Source: Mycobacteroides chelonae CCUG 47445
GTDB taxonomy: Bacteria; Actinomycetota; Actinomycetes; Mycobacteriales; Mycobacteriaceae
DNA length: 64,000 nucleotides
Direction: 5' to 3'
Assembly: GCF_001632805.1 (NCBI RefSeq)
Contig: NZ_CP007220.1
Location: forward strand, 2,976,001 to 3,040,000
This document shows positions 28,503 to 37,466 of the stretch, piece after piece; positions within the stretch are counted from its first letter, which is position 1, and every line of letters begins with the position of its first letter. Below the pieces are notes generated by a model, which did no database searches, was not told the origin of the DNA, and saw only the letters and a list, made by a program, of their open reading frames with translations. The translations under genes were made by a program, and so were the position numbers.

Positions 28503-29669
28503 TCATCGGGTGAGCAGCGCAAAGCTTTCGATGTGGTGCGTCAGTGGGAACGCATCGAAGAGCCGCAGCTCACGCACCCGATATCCACGTTCCAGGTACA
28601 AGCCCACATCGCGCGCGAATGCCGCTGCCTCACAACCGATATGGATAACCCTTGGTACGCCCGCCTCGGCAATTCGCCCGATGACATCACGGCCGGCACC
28701 CGCCCGGGGCGGGTCCAGCACGGCGACATCGGCCTTACCCAGGTCACGCAGGGCGTGACGTACCGATCCGCAGATCATGCTGACCTGTCGCAGGTCTCCC
28801 AGGGCATTCTTGGCGCTGCGGAATGCCGGCCGGGAGGTGTCGACGCTGACCACACGCCCCTTGGTTCCCACCCCTTCTCCCAGTGCCGCGGCGAAAACCC
28901 CGACGCCACCGTACAAATCCCAGGCGGTCATGCCCGGTTCCAGCTCGGCCCACTCGGAGACCAGCCGGCTGTAGGTGTTCGCCGCGTCGCGGTGCGCTTG
29001 CCAGAAAGCCGTTACCGGCACCAACCAGTGCCGGTCCCCCACTTTCTGGACCGCTACGTCTTCACCCTCGACCACCGAACGTCCACGCAGAACATGCCGG
29101 CGCCCCTGATCATCCATCACCGCGTGCAGCGGCCCCTCCGCACCGAGAGCCGGTTCATCGAGCCCGTCGAGCAATCCCGGCACTACCTGGGCACAGCGCA
29201 GGTCGGTCACCAGTTCGTCACTGTGATACCGGTGAAAACCGGGTTGGCCCAGGGCATTTACATCCAAGCGCACCCGAGTACGCCACCCGGTGGAATCTCC
29301 ATCTCCCAGCTGTTCGGCCGCGCCCTGCCACTCGTACTTGCCCAGGCGCGCCAGCTGCTGGCTCACCACATCGCCCTTGAGTTCACGCAGATACGCCGGG
29401 TCGACGAAAGACAGGTCACAGCAACCAGATTCGCCACTACCGTGCGCGATGGGGCATATCGGGTCGATGCGGTGCGGTGACGGGTCGAGGACCTCTATGG
29501 CGGCGCCATGCCAGAAGCTGGCCTGCCGGTCATCGGTGATCTGGACACGTACCCGCTCGCCCGGTAACGCGTATCTGACGAAGATGACGCGCCCGTCGTG
29601 CCGGGCCACCACGCTGCCCCCGTTGGCCGGCCCGCCGGTCTGGACTTCGAGAATTTCGCCGATCGCCAT
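28503..29669 (-). CDS. TrmA/RumA-family RNA (uracil-5) methyltransferase
   Basis: 388 residues. An N-terminal TRAM-like beta-barrel (ILEVQTGGPANGGSVVARHDGRVIFVRYALPGERVRVQI) precedes the SAM-binding domain (WDLYGGVGVFAAALG). DPPRAGAGRDVIG and HIGCEAAAFARDV contain the catalytic Cys of the family. A cluster-type CPIAHGSGESGCCDLSFV follows the TRAM domain. Which RNA position is modified cannot be told. The ATG directly abuts the stop of the upstream permease (TAG then ATG). Syntenic to Rv2689c (recalled). Confidence 0.85.
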   Translation of the reverse strand: MAIGEILEVQTGGPANGGSVVARHDGRVIFVRYALPGERVRVQITDDRQASFWHGAAIEVLDPSPHRIDPICPIAHGSGESGCCDLSFVDPAYLRELKGDVVSQQLARLGKYEWQGAAEQLGDGDSTGWRTRVRLDVNALGQPGFHRYHSDELVTDLRCAQVVPGLLDGLDEPALGAEGPLHAVMDDQGRRHVLRGRSVVEGEDVAVQKVGDRHWLVPVTAFWQAHRDAANTYSRLVSEWAELEPGMTAWDLYGGVGVFAAALGEGVGTKGRVVSVDTSRPAFRSAKNALGDLRQVSMICGSVRHALRDLGKADVAVLDPPRAGAGRDVIGRIAEAGVPRVIHIGCEAAAFARDVGLYLERGYRVRELRLFDAFPLTHHIESFALLTR

Positions 29670-31676
29670 CTAGGAGTCGAACCCTCGCCGCGAGTCGCCG
29701 GGTGCGGACTGCCTGTCGAGTTCGCGGCGACGTTCGGACGAGTCAAGCTGCCACGGAACGGATGTGACCATCACATTGGGGACGAACAGCAGGCGTCCCT
29801 TGAGTCGCAGCGCACTTTGGTTGTGCAGCACCTGCTCCCACCAGTGCCCCACCACATACTCGGGGATGAAGATGCAGACAACCGTGCGCGGCGCTTCCTT
29901 GCTGATGCGCTTGACGTAGTCGAGGATCGGCCGGGTGATTTCTCGGTATGGGGACGCGATCACCTTCAGCGGGGTGCTGATATCGCTTGTCTCCCAATCC
30001 CTGACGAGCTCGCGGGTGTCTCGGTCATCGACGCTGACGGTGACCGCTTCCAGTGCGTCGGGGCGGGTGGCCCGCGCGTAGGCCAGGGCGCGCAGCGTGG
30101 GCTGATGCACCTTGGAGACGAGGACGACGGCATGGGTGCGGCTGGGCAGCACCACCTCACCCTCGTGATTGTCCAGCTCGCGCGCCACCGTGTTGTAGTG
30201 CTTGTGGATCATCTTCATGAGCACGAACAGCAGACCCATCGCCAGGATCGCGATCCACGCTCCGGCAAGGAATTTGGTGACCAGGACGACCAGCAGCACT
30301 GCCCCGGTCATGATGAAACCGATGGTGTTGATGATGCGCGAGCGGATCATCTTACCGCGCACCGCCGGGTCGGTCTCGGTCTTGAGCAACCGGGTCCAGT
30401 GCCGCACCATGCCAATTTGACTGAGCGTGAAGGACACGAAGACACCGACGATGTAGAGCTGGATGAGGGCGGTCACCTCCGCCTTGAACGCCACCACGAA
30501 CAGGATGGCGACGGCCGACAAGAAGATGATGCCGTTGGAGAATGCCAGCCGGTCACCGCGCGTGTGCAGCTGGCGCGGCAGGTAACGGTCCTGCGCCAAA
30601 ATCGATCCGAGCACCGGGAAACCGTTGAACGCGGTGTTGGCGGCCAGCACCAAGATGAGCGCCGTCACCACGGTGATGAACAGGAAGCCGATCCGGAAGT
30701 CACCGAACACCGCCTCGGCCAGCTGGGCGACCAGGGTCTTCTGGTGGTAGTTGGCGGGCGCACCCACCAATTGCGTGGCGGGGTCCTCGGCGATCTTGGC
30801 TCCGGTGCGCTCGGCCAGCAGGATGATGCCCATAAAAAGGGTGATGGCGATGCCGCCGAGGAGCAACAGCGTCGTGGCCGCGTTGCGTGACTTGGGTTTC
30901 CGGAAGGCGGGCACGCCGTTACTGATCGCTTCCACACCCGTCAATGCCGCGCAACCCGACGAGAAAGCCCGCGCGACAAGGAACACCAGCGCGAAGCCCA
31001 GGATGCCGCTGCCTTCGCCATGCATCTCGAAGGAGGCCGACTCCGCCTTCAGCGGGGTGCCGAGTACGTAGATCTGGAACAGCCCCCAGCCCAACATGAG
31101 GTACATGCTGACCATGAAGGCGTACGTGGGAATCGCGAACGCGGCGCCTGATTCGCGGACTCCGCGCAGATTCATCGACATCAGGATCACGATGGCGACC
31201 ACTGCGAAAGTGACCTTGTGCTGCGCGACAAGCGGAATGGCCGAACCGATGTTCGACATCGCCGAGGACATGGAAACGGCAACGGTCAACACGTAATCCA
31301 CCAGTAGGGCGCTGCCGACTGTCAGGCCCGCGGTAGGCCCCAGATTGGTGGTGACCACCTCATAGTCACCACCACCGGACGGGTAGGCGTGCACGTTCTG
31401 CCGGTAACTCGCCACCACCACCATCATGACGGCGGCGACCGCGAGCCCGATCCACGGCGTCATCGCATAGGCGGACATCCCCGCGACCGACAGCACCAGG
31501 AAGATTTCCTCGGGCGCGTACGCCACCGAGGACAGCGCGTCGGAGGCGAAAACCGGTAGCGCGATGCGCTTCGGCAGCAGGGTATGGCCAAGGCTGTCGC
31601 TACGAAACGGTCGGCCGATTACCAGGCGCCGAGCCGCCGTCGACAGCTTGGAAAGCGTAGACACGAACGCCAACAT
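29670..31676 (-). CDS. APC-superfamily permease
   Basis: About 668 residues with twelve hydrophobic segments and a C-terminal cytosolic tail of roughly 200 residues containing the basic/acidic region after HYNTVARELDNHEG. The N-terminal ALPVFASDALSSVAYAPEEIFLVLS matches KUP/APC-like permeases. The substrate may be potassium or an amino acid; it lies divergent from the TrkA genes ceoB/ceoC, which makes a K+-transport link plausible but unproven. ATG 31674-31676 is taken as start. Syntenic to Rv2690c. Confidence 0.85.
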   Translation of the reverse strand: MLAFVSTLSKLSTAARRLVIGRPFRSDSLGHTLLPKRIALPVFASDALSSVAYAPEEIFLVLSVAGMSAYAMTPWIGLAVAAVMMVVVASYRQNVHAYPSGGGDYEVVTTNLGPTAGLTVGSALLVDYVLTVAVSMSSAMSNIGSAIPLVAQHKVTFAVVAIVILMSMNLRGVRESGAAFAIPTYAFMVSMYLMLGWGLFQIYVLGTPLKAESASFEMHGEGSGILGFALVFLVARAFSSGCAALTGVEAISNGVPAFRKPKSRNAATTLLLLGGIAITLFMGIILLAERTGAKIAEDPATQLVGAPANYHQKTLVAQLAEAVFGDFRIGFLFITVVTALILVLAANTAFNGFPVLGSILAQDRYLPRQLHTRGDRLAFSNGIIFLSAVAILFVVAFKAEVTALIQLYIVGVFVSFTLSQIGMVRHWTRLLKTETDPAVRGKMIRSRIINTIGFIMTGAVLLVVLVTKFLAGAWIAILAMGLLFVLMKMIHKHYNTVARELDNHEGEVVLPSRTHAVVLVSKVHQPTLRALAYARATRPDALEAVTVSVDDRDTRELVRDWETSDISTPLKVIASPYREITRPILDYVKRISKEAPRTVVCIFIPEYVVGHWWEQVLHNQSALRLKGRLLFVPNVMVTSVPWQLDSSERRRELDRQSAPGDSRRGFDS

Positions 31677-31795
31677 TAGGCCACGCGAGCAATCGCGGTA
31701 CGGTCTCACTTGACATCGCTGTGTCGGGTGCCGTGACGCGGCGTTCAGTATTGCGACTGGTACTAAGACGAACGCCTACCCAGAAAGGTCTTCCG

Positions 31796-32485
31796 GTGCG
31801 AGTAGTGGTGATGGGCTGCGGGCGCGTAGGCGCCGCGCTGGCCGGAGGCCTGGCCAGAATCGGCCACGAGGTGGCGATCATCGACAAGGAAGCCTCCGCC
31901 TTCAACCGGCTCAGCCCCGAATTCACCGGCGAACGCATCGTCGGCATGGGTTTTGATCGCGACGTTCTATTACGGGCAGGGATCGAGCGGGCACAGGCCT
32001 TCGCCGCGGTCTCCTCCGGTGACAACTCGAACATCATCTCGGCCCGGGCGGCCCGTGAGACCTTCGGCGTCGAGCGTGTGGTGGCCCGTATCTACGACGC
32101 CAAGCGTGCCGCCGTCTACGAGCGGCTGGGCATCCCCACCGTCGCCACCGTGCCGTGGACGACCGATCGTCTGCTGCACGCCCTCACCAGGGAAAGCGAC
32201 ACCACCAAGTGGCGTGATCCGTCTGGTTCGGTCGTGGTTACCGAACTGGCTCTGCACGAAGAATGGATCGGTAAGCGCATCACGGCGCTGGAGACTGCCA
32301 CCGGTGCGCGGGCGGCCTTCATCATCCGGTTCGGCACGGGCCTGCTGCCCGACGCCAAGACAGTCATCCAGGACAGCGACGAGGTGTACGTCTCTGCGGT
32401 GTCGGGGCGCGCCGCCGAGGCGATGGCGATCGCGGCGCAGCCACCGGGCGAGGATGCCGACGATGACCACGGGGGTGCCCGATGA
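31796..32485 (+). CDS. ceoB: TrkA potassium-uptake regulatory protein CeoB
   Basis: 229 residues. RCK-N domain with the Rossmann motif VVVMGCGRVGAALAGGLARIGHEVAIID and FTGERIVGMGFDRDVLLRAGIERAQAF, then an RCK-C segment ending near residue 215. Peripheral regulator of a K+ channel/transporter that senses NAD(H). GTG 31796 has AGAAAGG upstream and gives the known family length. Overlaps ceoC by four bases. Confidence 0.92.
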   Translation: MRVVVMGCGRVGAALAGGLARIGHEVAIIDKEASAFNRLSPEFTGERIVGMGFDRDVLLRAGIERAQAFAAVSSGDNSNIISARAARETFGVERVVARIYDAKRAAVYERLGIPTVATVPWTTDRLLHALTRESDTTKWRDPSGSVVVTELALHEEWIGKRITALETATGARAAFIIRFGTGLLPDAKTVIQDSDEVYVSAVSGRAAEAMAIAAQPPGEDADDDHGGAR

Positions 32486-33138
32486 AGGTCGCTATCGGAG
32501 GCGCAGGCGCCGTCGGGCGCTCCATCGCGCGCGAACTCATCGAGAGCCGGCATGAGGTCACCCTGCTGGAACGCAACCCCGAGCACATCGACCCCGAGGC
32601 GGTACCCGAGGCCCATTGGCGGCTCGGTGACGCCTGCGAGATCAGCCTGCTGGAAGCCGAAGAGCTGCACACCTTTGATGTGGTGATCGCCGCGACCGGT
32701 GATGACAAGGCCAACCTGGTGCTGAGCCTGCTGGCCAAGACCGAGTTCGCGGTACCGCGCGTCGTGGCCCGCGTGAACGATCCACGCAACGAGTGGCTCT
32801 TCGACGATGCCTGGGGCGTCGATGTCGCGGTATCCACCCCGCGCATGCTGGCCTCCCTCGTCGAGGAGGCCGTCGCCGTGGGTGACGTGGTGCGCCTCAT
32901 GGAGTTCCGGCGCGGCCAGGCCAATCTGGTGGAAATCACCCTCCCCGATGACACCCCGTGGGCCGGTAAGCCGGTGCGAAAACTGGAACTCCCCCGCGAC
33001 GCGGTGCTGGTGGCGATTCTGCGCGGGTCACGGGTTATTCCGGTACAGCCCGATGAGCCCCTCGAAGGCGGCGATGAGCTGATCCTGGTCGCCACCGCGG
33101 ATATCGAGGACGAGCTCCACCGCGTCGTGCTCGGTTAG
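32482..33138 (+). CDS. ceoC: TrkA potassium-uptake regulatory protein CeoC
   Basis: 218 residues, paralogue of CeoB: MKVAIGGAGAVGRSIARELIESRHEVTLLERNP, ATGDDKANLVLSLLAKTEFAVPRVVARVND, and an RCK-C domain (MEFRRGQANLVEITLPDDTPWAGKPVRKLELP). Translationally coupled to ceoB. The two probably form a heteromeric ring on the permease. Its stop overlaps the stop of the convergent DUF3159 gene by four bases. Confidence 0.92.
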   Translation: MKVAIGGAGAVGRSIARELIESRHEVTLLERNPEHIDPEAVPEAHWRLGDACEISLLEAEELHTFDVVIAATGDDKANLVLSLLAKTEFAVPRVVARVNDPRNEWLFDDAWGVDVAVSTPRMLASLVEEAVAVGDVVRLMEFRRGQANLVEITLPDDTPWAGKPVRKLELPRDAVLVAILRGSRVIPVQPDEPLEGGDELILVATADIEDELHRVVLG

Positions 33139-33872
33139 AGGCCGCTCGGGGATTCCTCGAGCGCGTTGTCGGTGTGGCGGCGTACGTAGCGGATCACCAG
33201 CAGGGTGATCAACGCCCCGACGGCCGTCAATGGCCAGCCCATTGCGATCTTGGTGCCGCCCAGCCAGGCTGTGTTACCCGCGAGATACAGCCACTGCTGC
33301 ACCACAAATCGGGTGGCGAACAGCACGATCCAGGACACCGTGGCGATATCGAAGGCCATCACGATGCGCCGGTTGGCGCGCCATGACATGTCGCCGCCGG
33401 TCGCCCAGCTGTACGCATAGCCGACGATCGGTCGGCGAATGATGACCGACACCAGGAAGACGGTGCCCCAGAAGAAGTTGGCCCAGATCCCAATGAGGAA
33501 GTAGCCCTTCGCTTCTCCGAGAAGGTAGGCGATCAGCGCGCTGATACCAACGCTGATAAACCCGGAGAACGCCGGTTGTAGCGACTCGCGCCGGATCAAG
33601 CGCCAAATCAGGATCAGGGTCGCGGCGACCAGGGCCGAAACGATCGCGGGCATCAGCGAGGACACGCTGACCGCGACTACGAAAACGATGACCGGAATCG
33701 ACGAGTAGACGATTCCCTGCCAACCCCCGGCCTGATGCCACATTTCGTGCAGCGGCGAGCTTCCCGGCTCCTCGGGCTTGGTCCCGGGCACGCTGATCCT
33801 CAGATGCGGGCCCTCCTGCGCGTCGGAATCAGCCGAGCCTTCCTGAGGCTCGTGCGATGGGGTTTCCGGCAC
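33135..33872 (-). CDS. DUF3159 membrane protein
   Basis: 245 residues. A 45-residue acidic, polar N-terminus is followed by about six hydrophobic helices (IVYSSIPVIVFVVAVSVSSLM; IVSALVAATLILIWRLI; FSGFISVGISALIAYLL; FFWGTVFLVSVII; TVSWIVLFATRFVVQ; PLTAVGALITLLVIRYV). Actinobacterial family of unknown function, syntenic to Rv2693c. The GTG start abuts the stop of the upstream OB-fold gene, so they share a transcript. Confidence 0.8.
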   Translation of the reverse strand: MPETPSHEPQEGSADSDAQEGPHLRISVPGTKPEEPGSSPLHEMWHQAGGWQGIVYSSIPVIVFVVAVSVSSLMPAIVSALVAATLILIWRLIRRESLQPAFSGFISVGISALIAYLLGEAKGYFLIGIWANFFWGTVFLVSVIIRRPIVGYAYSWATGGDMSWRANRRIVMAFDIATVSWIVLFATRFVVQQWLYLAGNTAWLGGTKIAMGWPLTAVGALITLLVIRYVRRHTDNALEESPSGL

Positions 33873-34244
33873 TTAGCGCTGAATCTCGTAGTACGGGTTG
33901 TGAATCACCTTGCCGCCGTTCTCGAGCTTGCCGAGCCGACCGCGCACCAGCAGGGTGCGACCCGACTCGATACCCGGAATGCGGCGCTGACCCAGCCAGA
34001 CCAGCGTCACGGTGTCGGTGCCGTCGAATAGCTCGGCCTTTACGCCGGCCACGCAGCCCTTGGAGTTGGTTTCCACTGTGCGCAACGTTCCACACATGGT
34101 GACCTCTTGGCCGCGCTGACAATCGATGACGCGCTGAGCACCGGTGGCGGCGGCGTCGTCACCGATTTTCTCGGCGTCTACTTGCTCCAGGTCCTCTGTC
34201 AGCCGACGAGTTAGTCGACGCAGATAACCGCCTGTGGTAGCCAC
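33873..34244 (-). CDS. OB-fold nucleic-acid-binding domain protein
   Basis: 123 residues. After a helical start (GYLRRLTRRLTEDLEQVDAEKI) comes an OB-fold: GQEVTMCGTLRTVETNSKGCVAGVKAELFDGTDTVTLVWLGQRRIPGIESGRTLLVRGRLGKLENGGKVIHNPYYEI. Such domains bind single-stranded DNA or RNA; here the exact role is unknown. GTG 34242-34244 with GGACGAGAA upstream gives the same length as Rv2694c (recalled); the long upstream open frame is not coding. Divergent from the small hydrolase gene. Confidence 0.8.
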   Translation of the reverse strand: MATTGGYLRRLTRRLTEDLEQVDAEKIGDDAAATGAQRVIDCQRGQEVTMCGTLRTVETNSKGCVAGVKAELFDGTDTVTLVWLGQRRIPGIESGRTLLVRGRLGKLENGGKVIHNPYYEIQR

Positions 34245-34401
34245 TTCTCGTCCTGGCCTCTCAACATGCCCGATCGTGTGATCGCTCGTGGAGCCTCTTT
34301 GGCGCAAGCGGCTCATCGGTGCAACCGCCACGGTAGACCTTTGCACGCCCCGATGCCAGGCGGCCCCCGGGGTGTCCCGCACACCGGGCAAGATCAGGTG
34401 C

Positions 34402-35133
34402 GTGACGCCCACCAACGGTCTCGCCGCACACGGCCCATCCCCCGAACTGGAGGGCCACACGGCGGTTCTCATGCCCGGCACGGGCTCCGACGACGACTTC
34501 ATCACCAGGGCGTTCGGCCCCGCGCTCAGCGATGCGGGCGCCGCCCTGATCGCGGTACGTCCGGAGCCGAATGACCTGGTCAACGGCTACCTGCGGGCAC
34601 TCGATCAGGCAGCCCGCAAAGGCCCGATCGTTGTCGGCGGGATGTCCATCGGCACCGCCGTGGCGCTGACGTGGGCGCTGCAGAACCCCGGGGCCACGGT
34701 GGCGGTGCTGGCAGCGATGCCCGCGTGGACGGGCAAGCCGGAAAACTCGCCGGCTTCGGTGTCTGCCCGGGTCACGGCGGAATCGCTGCGCGCCGACGGA
34801 TTGGCAGCGGTGACAGCCGCGATGCAGGCCAGCAGCCCTGCCTGGCTGGGCGCTGAGCTCGCCCGCTCATGGGCCGCCCAATGGCCCGGCCTGCCCAACG
34901 CCATGGATGCGGTGTCGGGCTTTGTGAACCCGACTGCCGACGACATCCGTGGATTGGTGGTGCCGCTGGCAGTGGCAGCGGCCACCGATGATCCGATACA
35001 TCCGCTTGCGGTCGGCCAGGACTGGGCGTCCTGGGCACCGCGGGGGGCACTGCGCACGTTCGCCCTCGATCAGCTGGGCGCGGACCCGTCCTGCCTGGGG
35101 CAGGCCTGCGTCGGTGCACTGAGCGATATTTGA
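34402..35133 (+). CDS. small alpha/beta-hydrolase-fold protein
   Basis: 243 residues syntenic with Rv2695. The motifs fit an alpha/beta hydrolase without its lid: TAVLMPGTGSDDDF (oxyanion region), GGMSIGTAVALTWAL with the nucleophile Ser in GMSIG, and VAAATDDPIHPLAVGQDWA with Asp and His near the end. GTG 34402 is the start; the frame is open upstream. Substrate unknown. It converges on the ECF sigma gene with one base between the stops. Confidence 0.7.
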   Translation: MTPTNGLAAHGPSPELEGHTAVLMPGTGSDDDFITRAFGPALSDAGAALIAVRPEPNDLVNGYLRALDQAARKGPIVVGGMSIGTAVALTWALQNPGATVAVLAAMPAWTGKPENSPASVSARVTAESLRADGLAAVTAAMQASSPAWLGAELARSWAAQWPGLPNAMDAVSGFVNPTADDIRGLVVPLAVAAATDDPIHPLAVGQDWASWAPRGALRTFALDQLGADPSCLGQACVGALSDI

Positions 35134-35134
35134 G

Positions 35135-36013
35135 TCAGAGTCCTCGTGCCGCCGGGTCGGCCGTGGCCTCGATCTTGAGCACTAGGCCGTCGCGCACCGT
35201 CAAGGTGACGACCGCGAAAAGCTTGCGCTGCATGAAGGCCAGCAGAACCGGTTGCCCGAACGGCCCGCCCACCAGGGTGGCGCCGTGGCCCAGGTACATG
35301 AGCAGATTCGTGGAGACATCGGTGCGTCCGTGGTTGACCTGCGGCGCCGGTGCGGGGTCTCCGATGATGGTGCCGATCCCCCAGACGCTGGAATCCAGCA
35401 CCTCCATCAGTCCGGTCAGATCGCCATTGGCGCAGGCGGTCACGAACTTTTCGATCAGCTCCCGGTGCTCAGCACCGGCGACATCACCGGTACGCGATGG
35501 GGACTGCTGGAATCTGGCCCGGGCGCGCCGGGCAAGCTGACGGCACGTGCCCACCGGGCGGCCCACCGTGGAAGCGATCTCCTCGAACGGCACTCCGAAT
35601 ACGTCATGCAAGACGAACGCGACCCGCTCGCCGGGACTGAGCGCTCGTAATACTTCCCAGAGGGCACCTCGTACCTCGTCGTCCAGAGTGACCCTGTCGA
35701 CCGGATCTGCGGTCGCCGAAAAATACAGCGGTGCACCGGATTCCACTATCGATGCGATGCCCGTCTGCTCGCGGCGCATGCGTGCCGAACGCAGCTGGTC
35801 CAGGCACAACCGACCGGTCACCACCGATAACCACGCACGCGGCTCGTCGATCTGCGTCTCATCCGCGCGGGCGAGCCGCACGAACGCCTCTTGGACGCAG
35901 TCCTCGGCGTCGCCGACATCTCCGAGCATCTGATAGGCGAGATTGACCAGGTAGGGGTAATGCTCGCGCCAGGCCGCAGCCACCAGCGCGTCGTGCGTGG
36001 ACGAGGAACTCAT
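35135..36013 (-). CDS. ECF sigma factor with C-terminal SnoaL-like domain (SigI-like)
   Basis: 292 residues. Region 2 (AWREHYPYLVNLAYQMLGDVGDAEDCVQEAFVRLARA) and region 4 (LSPGERVAFVLHDVFGVPFEEIASTVGRPVGTCRQLARRARARF) are complete, then an NTF2/SnoaL-like domain (FVTACANGDLTGLMEVLDSSVWG...). This layout and many blocks match M. tuberculosis SigI as I recall it. In such sigmas the C-terminal domain replaces a separate anti-sigma factor and tunes activity. ATG 36011-36013 lies only eight bases after a promoter -10-like CGTC, so the mRNA may be leaderless. Probably drives itself and the divergent NmrA operon. Confidence 0.88.
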   Translation of the reverse strand: MSSSSTHDALVAAAWREHYPYLVNLAYQMLGDVGDAEDCVQEAFVRLARADETQIDEPRAWLSVVTGRLCLDQLRSARMRREQTGIASIVESGAPLYFSATADPVDRVTLDDEVRGALWEVLRALSPGERVAFVLHDVFGVPFEEIASTVGRPVGTCRQLARRARARFQQSPSRTGDVAGAEHRELIEKFVTACANGDLTGLMEVLDSSVWGIGTIIGDPAPAPQVNHGRTDVSTNLLMYLGHGATLVGGPFGQPVLLAFMQRKLFAVVTLTVRDGLVLKIEATADPAARGL

Positions 36014-36021
36014 GCCACTAC

Positions 36022-36047
36022 GACGATTCCGCGGCCCGGAAAGTTAC
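36022..36047 (-). promoter_or_regulatory. predicted ECF promoter of the sigma gene
   Basis: Read on the minus strand: GTAAC (36047-36043), 17 bases, CGTC (36025-36022), then eight bases to the ATG of the sigma gene. The -35-like element is the left arm (36037-36047) of an 11-bp perfect inverted repeat shared with the divergent promoter. A start 6-8 bases after CGTC would give a leaderless transcript. Confidence 0.5.
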
Positions 36048-36068
36048 CAAGCCAACCGGGTAACTCAC

Positions 36069-36094
36069 GTAACTTTCCGCGCTCGCGTCCCGTC
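36069..36094 (+). promoter_or_regulatory. predicted ECF promoter of the NmrA/DUF385 operon
   Basis: GTAAC (36069-36073), 17 bases, CGTC (36091-36094). It is the mirror image of the element at 36022-36047, with the same -35 (GTAACTTTCCG), spacing and -10. A further GTAAC sits at 36060-36064. Transcription would begin near 36101-36103, about 60 bases before the NmrA start codon. Confidence 0.5.
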
Positions 36095-36162
36095 CTACTC
36101 ATGTGGCCGCTTTGGCCAAAACATGCAGAGCCATCCGAACCTCCCGAATTGGAGTATCCGAC

Positions 36163-37023
36163 ATGACAATTCTCGTCACCGGCGCAACAGGCAATGTGGG
36201 GCGCCCGCTGGTGGACCTACTGGTAAGAGCCGGCGCCGAGGTGCGCGCCGTCACCCGACACCCCGAGCACGCGAACTTCTCTCCGCAGGTGAAAACCATC
36301 GAGTCGGCGCGCGCCGGTATCAGCGGAGCCACCGCCGTCTTCCTGAACTCCCGGGCTTTAGGGGAAGATCTCGCCGATTTTGTGGATCAGGCTGTACGCG
36401 AAGGAGTTACCCGCCTGGTTGCCCTCTCGGCGATCAACTGCGACGACGACTTCTCCCGGCAACCGTCACGGTTCCGTGGCGACCGAAACAAGGAGGTGGA
36501 ACAGTACGCCGTCGATTCCGGAGTGGAGTGGGTGAGCTTGCGCCCAACCATCTTTGCGTCGAATTTTCTCGGGATGTGGGCGGGCCAGCTCACAGCGGGC
36601 AACCTGGTCCGCGGACCGCATGCGTCCGCCTCAAGCGCCCCGATCGCGGACCGCGACATCTCCGAAATCGCCGCGCACGCGCTGCTCACAGACGACCTCG
36701 TCGGGCAACGCATTCCGCTGACCGGTCCGCAGGCATTCACTAACACCGACCTCGTCGCGGTACTCGGGGATGTTCTGCATCGGCCGTTGGAGTACCTGCA
36801 GGTTCCCGACGATCTCGTGCGCCGGCACTTCGCGGGCCTGGGGTTTGCGACCGAGTTCGCCGACGCGTACCTGGCGATGCAGGCCGCCACGGTCACGGTG
36901 CCGGCGGTGGTCACGCGGGAGGTGAACCGGATACTCGGGCGTCCCGCAGAGACCTTCGCCGCCTGGGCCGACAGATTCCGGGCCGAATTCACGCGCACCG
37001 AGTCCGCACCGCAGAACCGGTGA
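36163..37023 (+). CDS. NmrA-like NAD(P)-binding protein
   Basis: 286 residues of the atypical SDR/NmrA group: MTILVTGATGNVGRPLVDLLVRAGAEVRAVTRHP is the Rossmann entry, VRLVALSAIN-type strand follows (TRLVALSAINC), and the YxxxK pair is not conserved. Such proteins act as quinone/NADPH-sensing regulators or reductases. ATG 36163 has GGAG eight bases before it; a GTG at 36103, at the predicted transcript start, would add 20 unlikely residues. Stop overlaps the next gene. Probable target of the divergent ECF sigma factor. Confidence 0.8.
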   Translation: MTILVTGATGNVGRPLVDLLVRAGAEVRAVTRHPEHANFSPQVKTIESARAGISGATAVFLNSRALGEDLADFVDQAVREGVTRLVALSAINCDDDFSRQPSRFRGDRNKEVEQYAVDSGVEWVSLRPTIFASNFLGMWAGQLTAGNLVRGPHASASSAPIADRDISEIAAHALLTDDLVGQRIPLTGPQAFTNTDLVAVLGDVLHRPLEYLQVPDDLVRRHFAGLGFATEFADAYLAMQAATVTVPAVVTREVNRILGRPAETFAAWADRFRAEFTRTESAPQNR

Positions 37024-37466
37024 CAACCATGACCAGCATCCCGCCGCGGTGGCTCAAACCGATGAACAAGGTGGTGCGGGCATTTCACCGCATCGGCATC
37101 CCGACCGGCCCGGCGATGGTGCTGACCGTGCCCGGGCGTACGACGGGCCGTCCCCGTCCCACACCCATCACACCGTTCGACATGGACGGTCACCTCTACG
37201 CGGTCGGGGGCTATCCGGGCTCGGATTGGCCGCGTAATGCCGCGGCGGCCGGCTCAGGAACCCTCACCCGGCGGCACCGTGTCCAGCACGTCAGGATCAT
37301 CAGCGTGCCGCCCGAGGTAGCGCGGCGTGCGCTGCGGGTATTCGCCGTGAAGGTGCCCGTGGGCGTGCGGTTCGCGAAAAACGCCGGACTGGTGCGCCAC
37401 GGCACTCCGGATGAGTTCGAGGCGCTGGCCGGAACGTTGTCGGTGTTCCGGTTCGATCCCGACTAG
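37020..37466 (+). CDS. F420-type nitroreductase-family protein (DUF385/Ddn-like)
   Basis: 148 residues of the deazaflavin-dependent nitroreductase (Ddn/DUF385) family, a split-barrel: GPAMVLTVPGRTTGRPRPTPITPFDMDGHLYAVGGYPGSDWPRNAAAAGSGTL. Members use coenzyme F420H2 to reduce quinones or nitroaromatics. GTG 37020 overlaps the NmrA stop; ATG 37029 is an alternative. Operon with the NmrA gene suggests a quinone or redox-stress role under the ECF sigma; this is inference. Stop overlaps the convergent DUF3710 gene. Confidence 0.85.
   Translation: MTTMTSIPPRWLKPMNKVVRAFHRIGIPTGPAMVLTVPGRTTGRPRPTPITPFDMDGHLYAVGGYPGSDWPRNAAAAGSGTLTRRHRVQHVRIISVPPEVARRALRVFAVKVPVGVRFAKNAGLVRHGTPDEFEALAGTLSVFRFDPD

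Noticed and set aside
34266..34300. CGATC-GTGT-GATCG palindrome near 34270
   Set aside because: A 5-bp inverted repeat is expected often by chance in this composition, and nothing around it points to a regulator.
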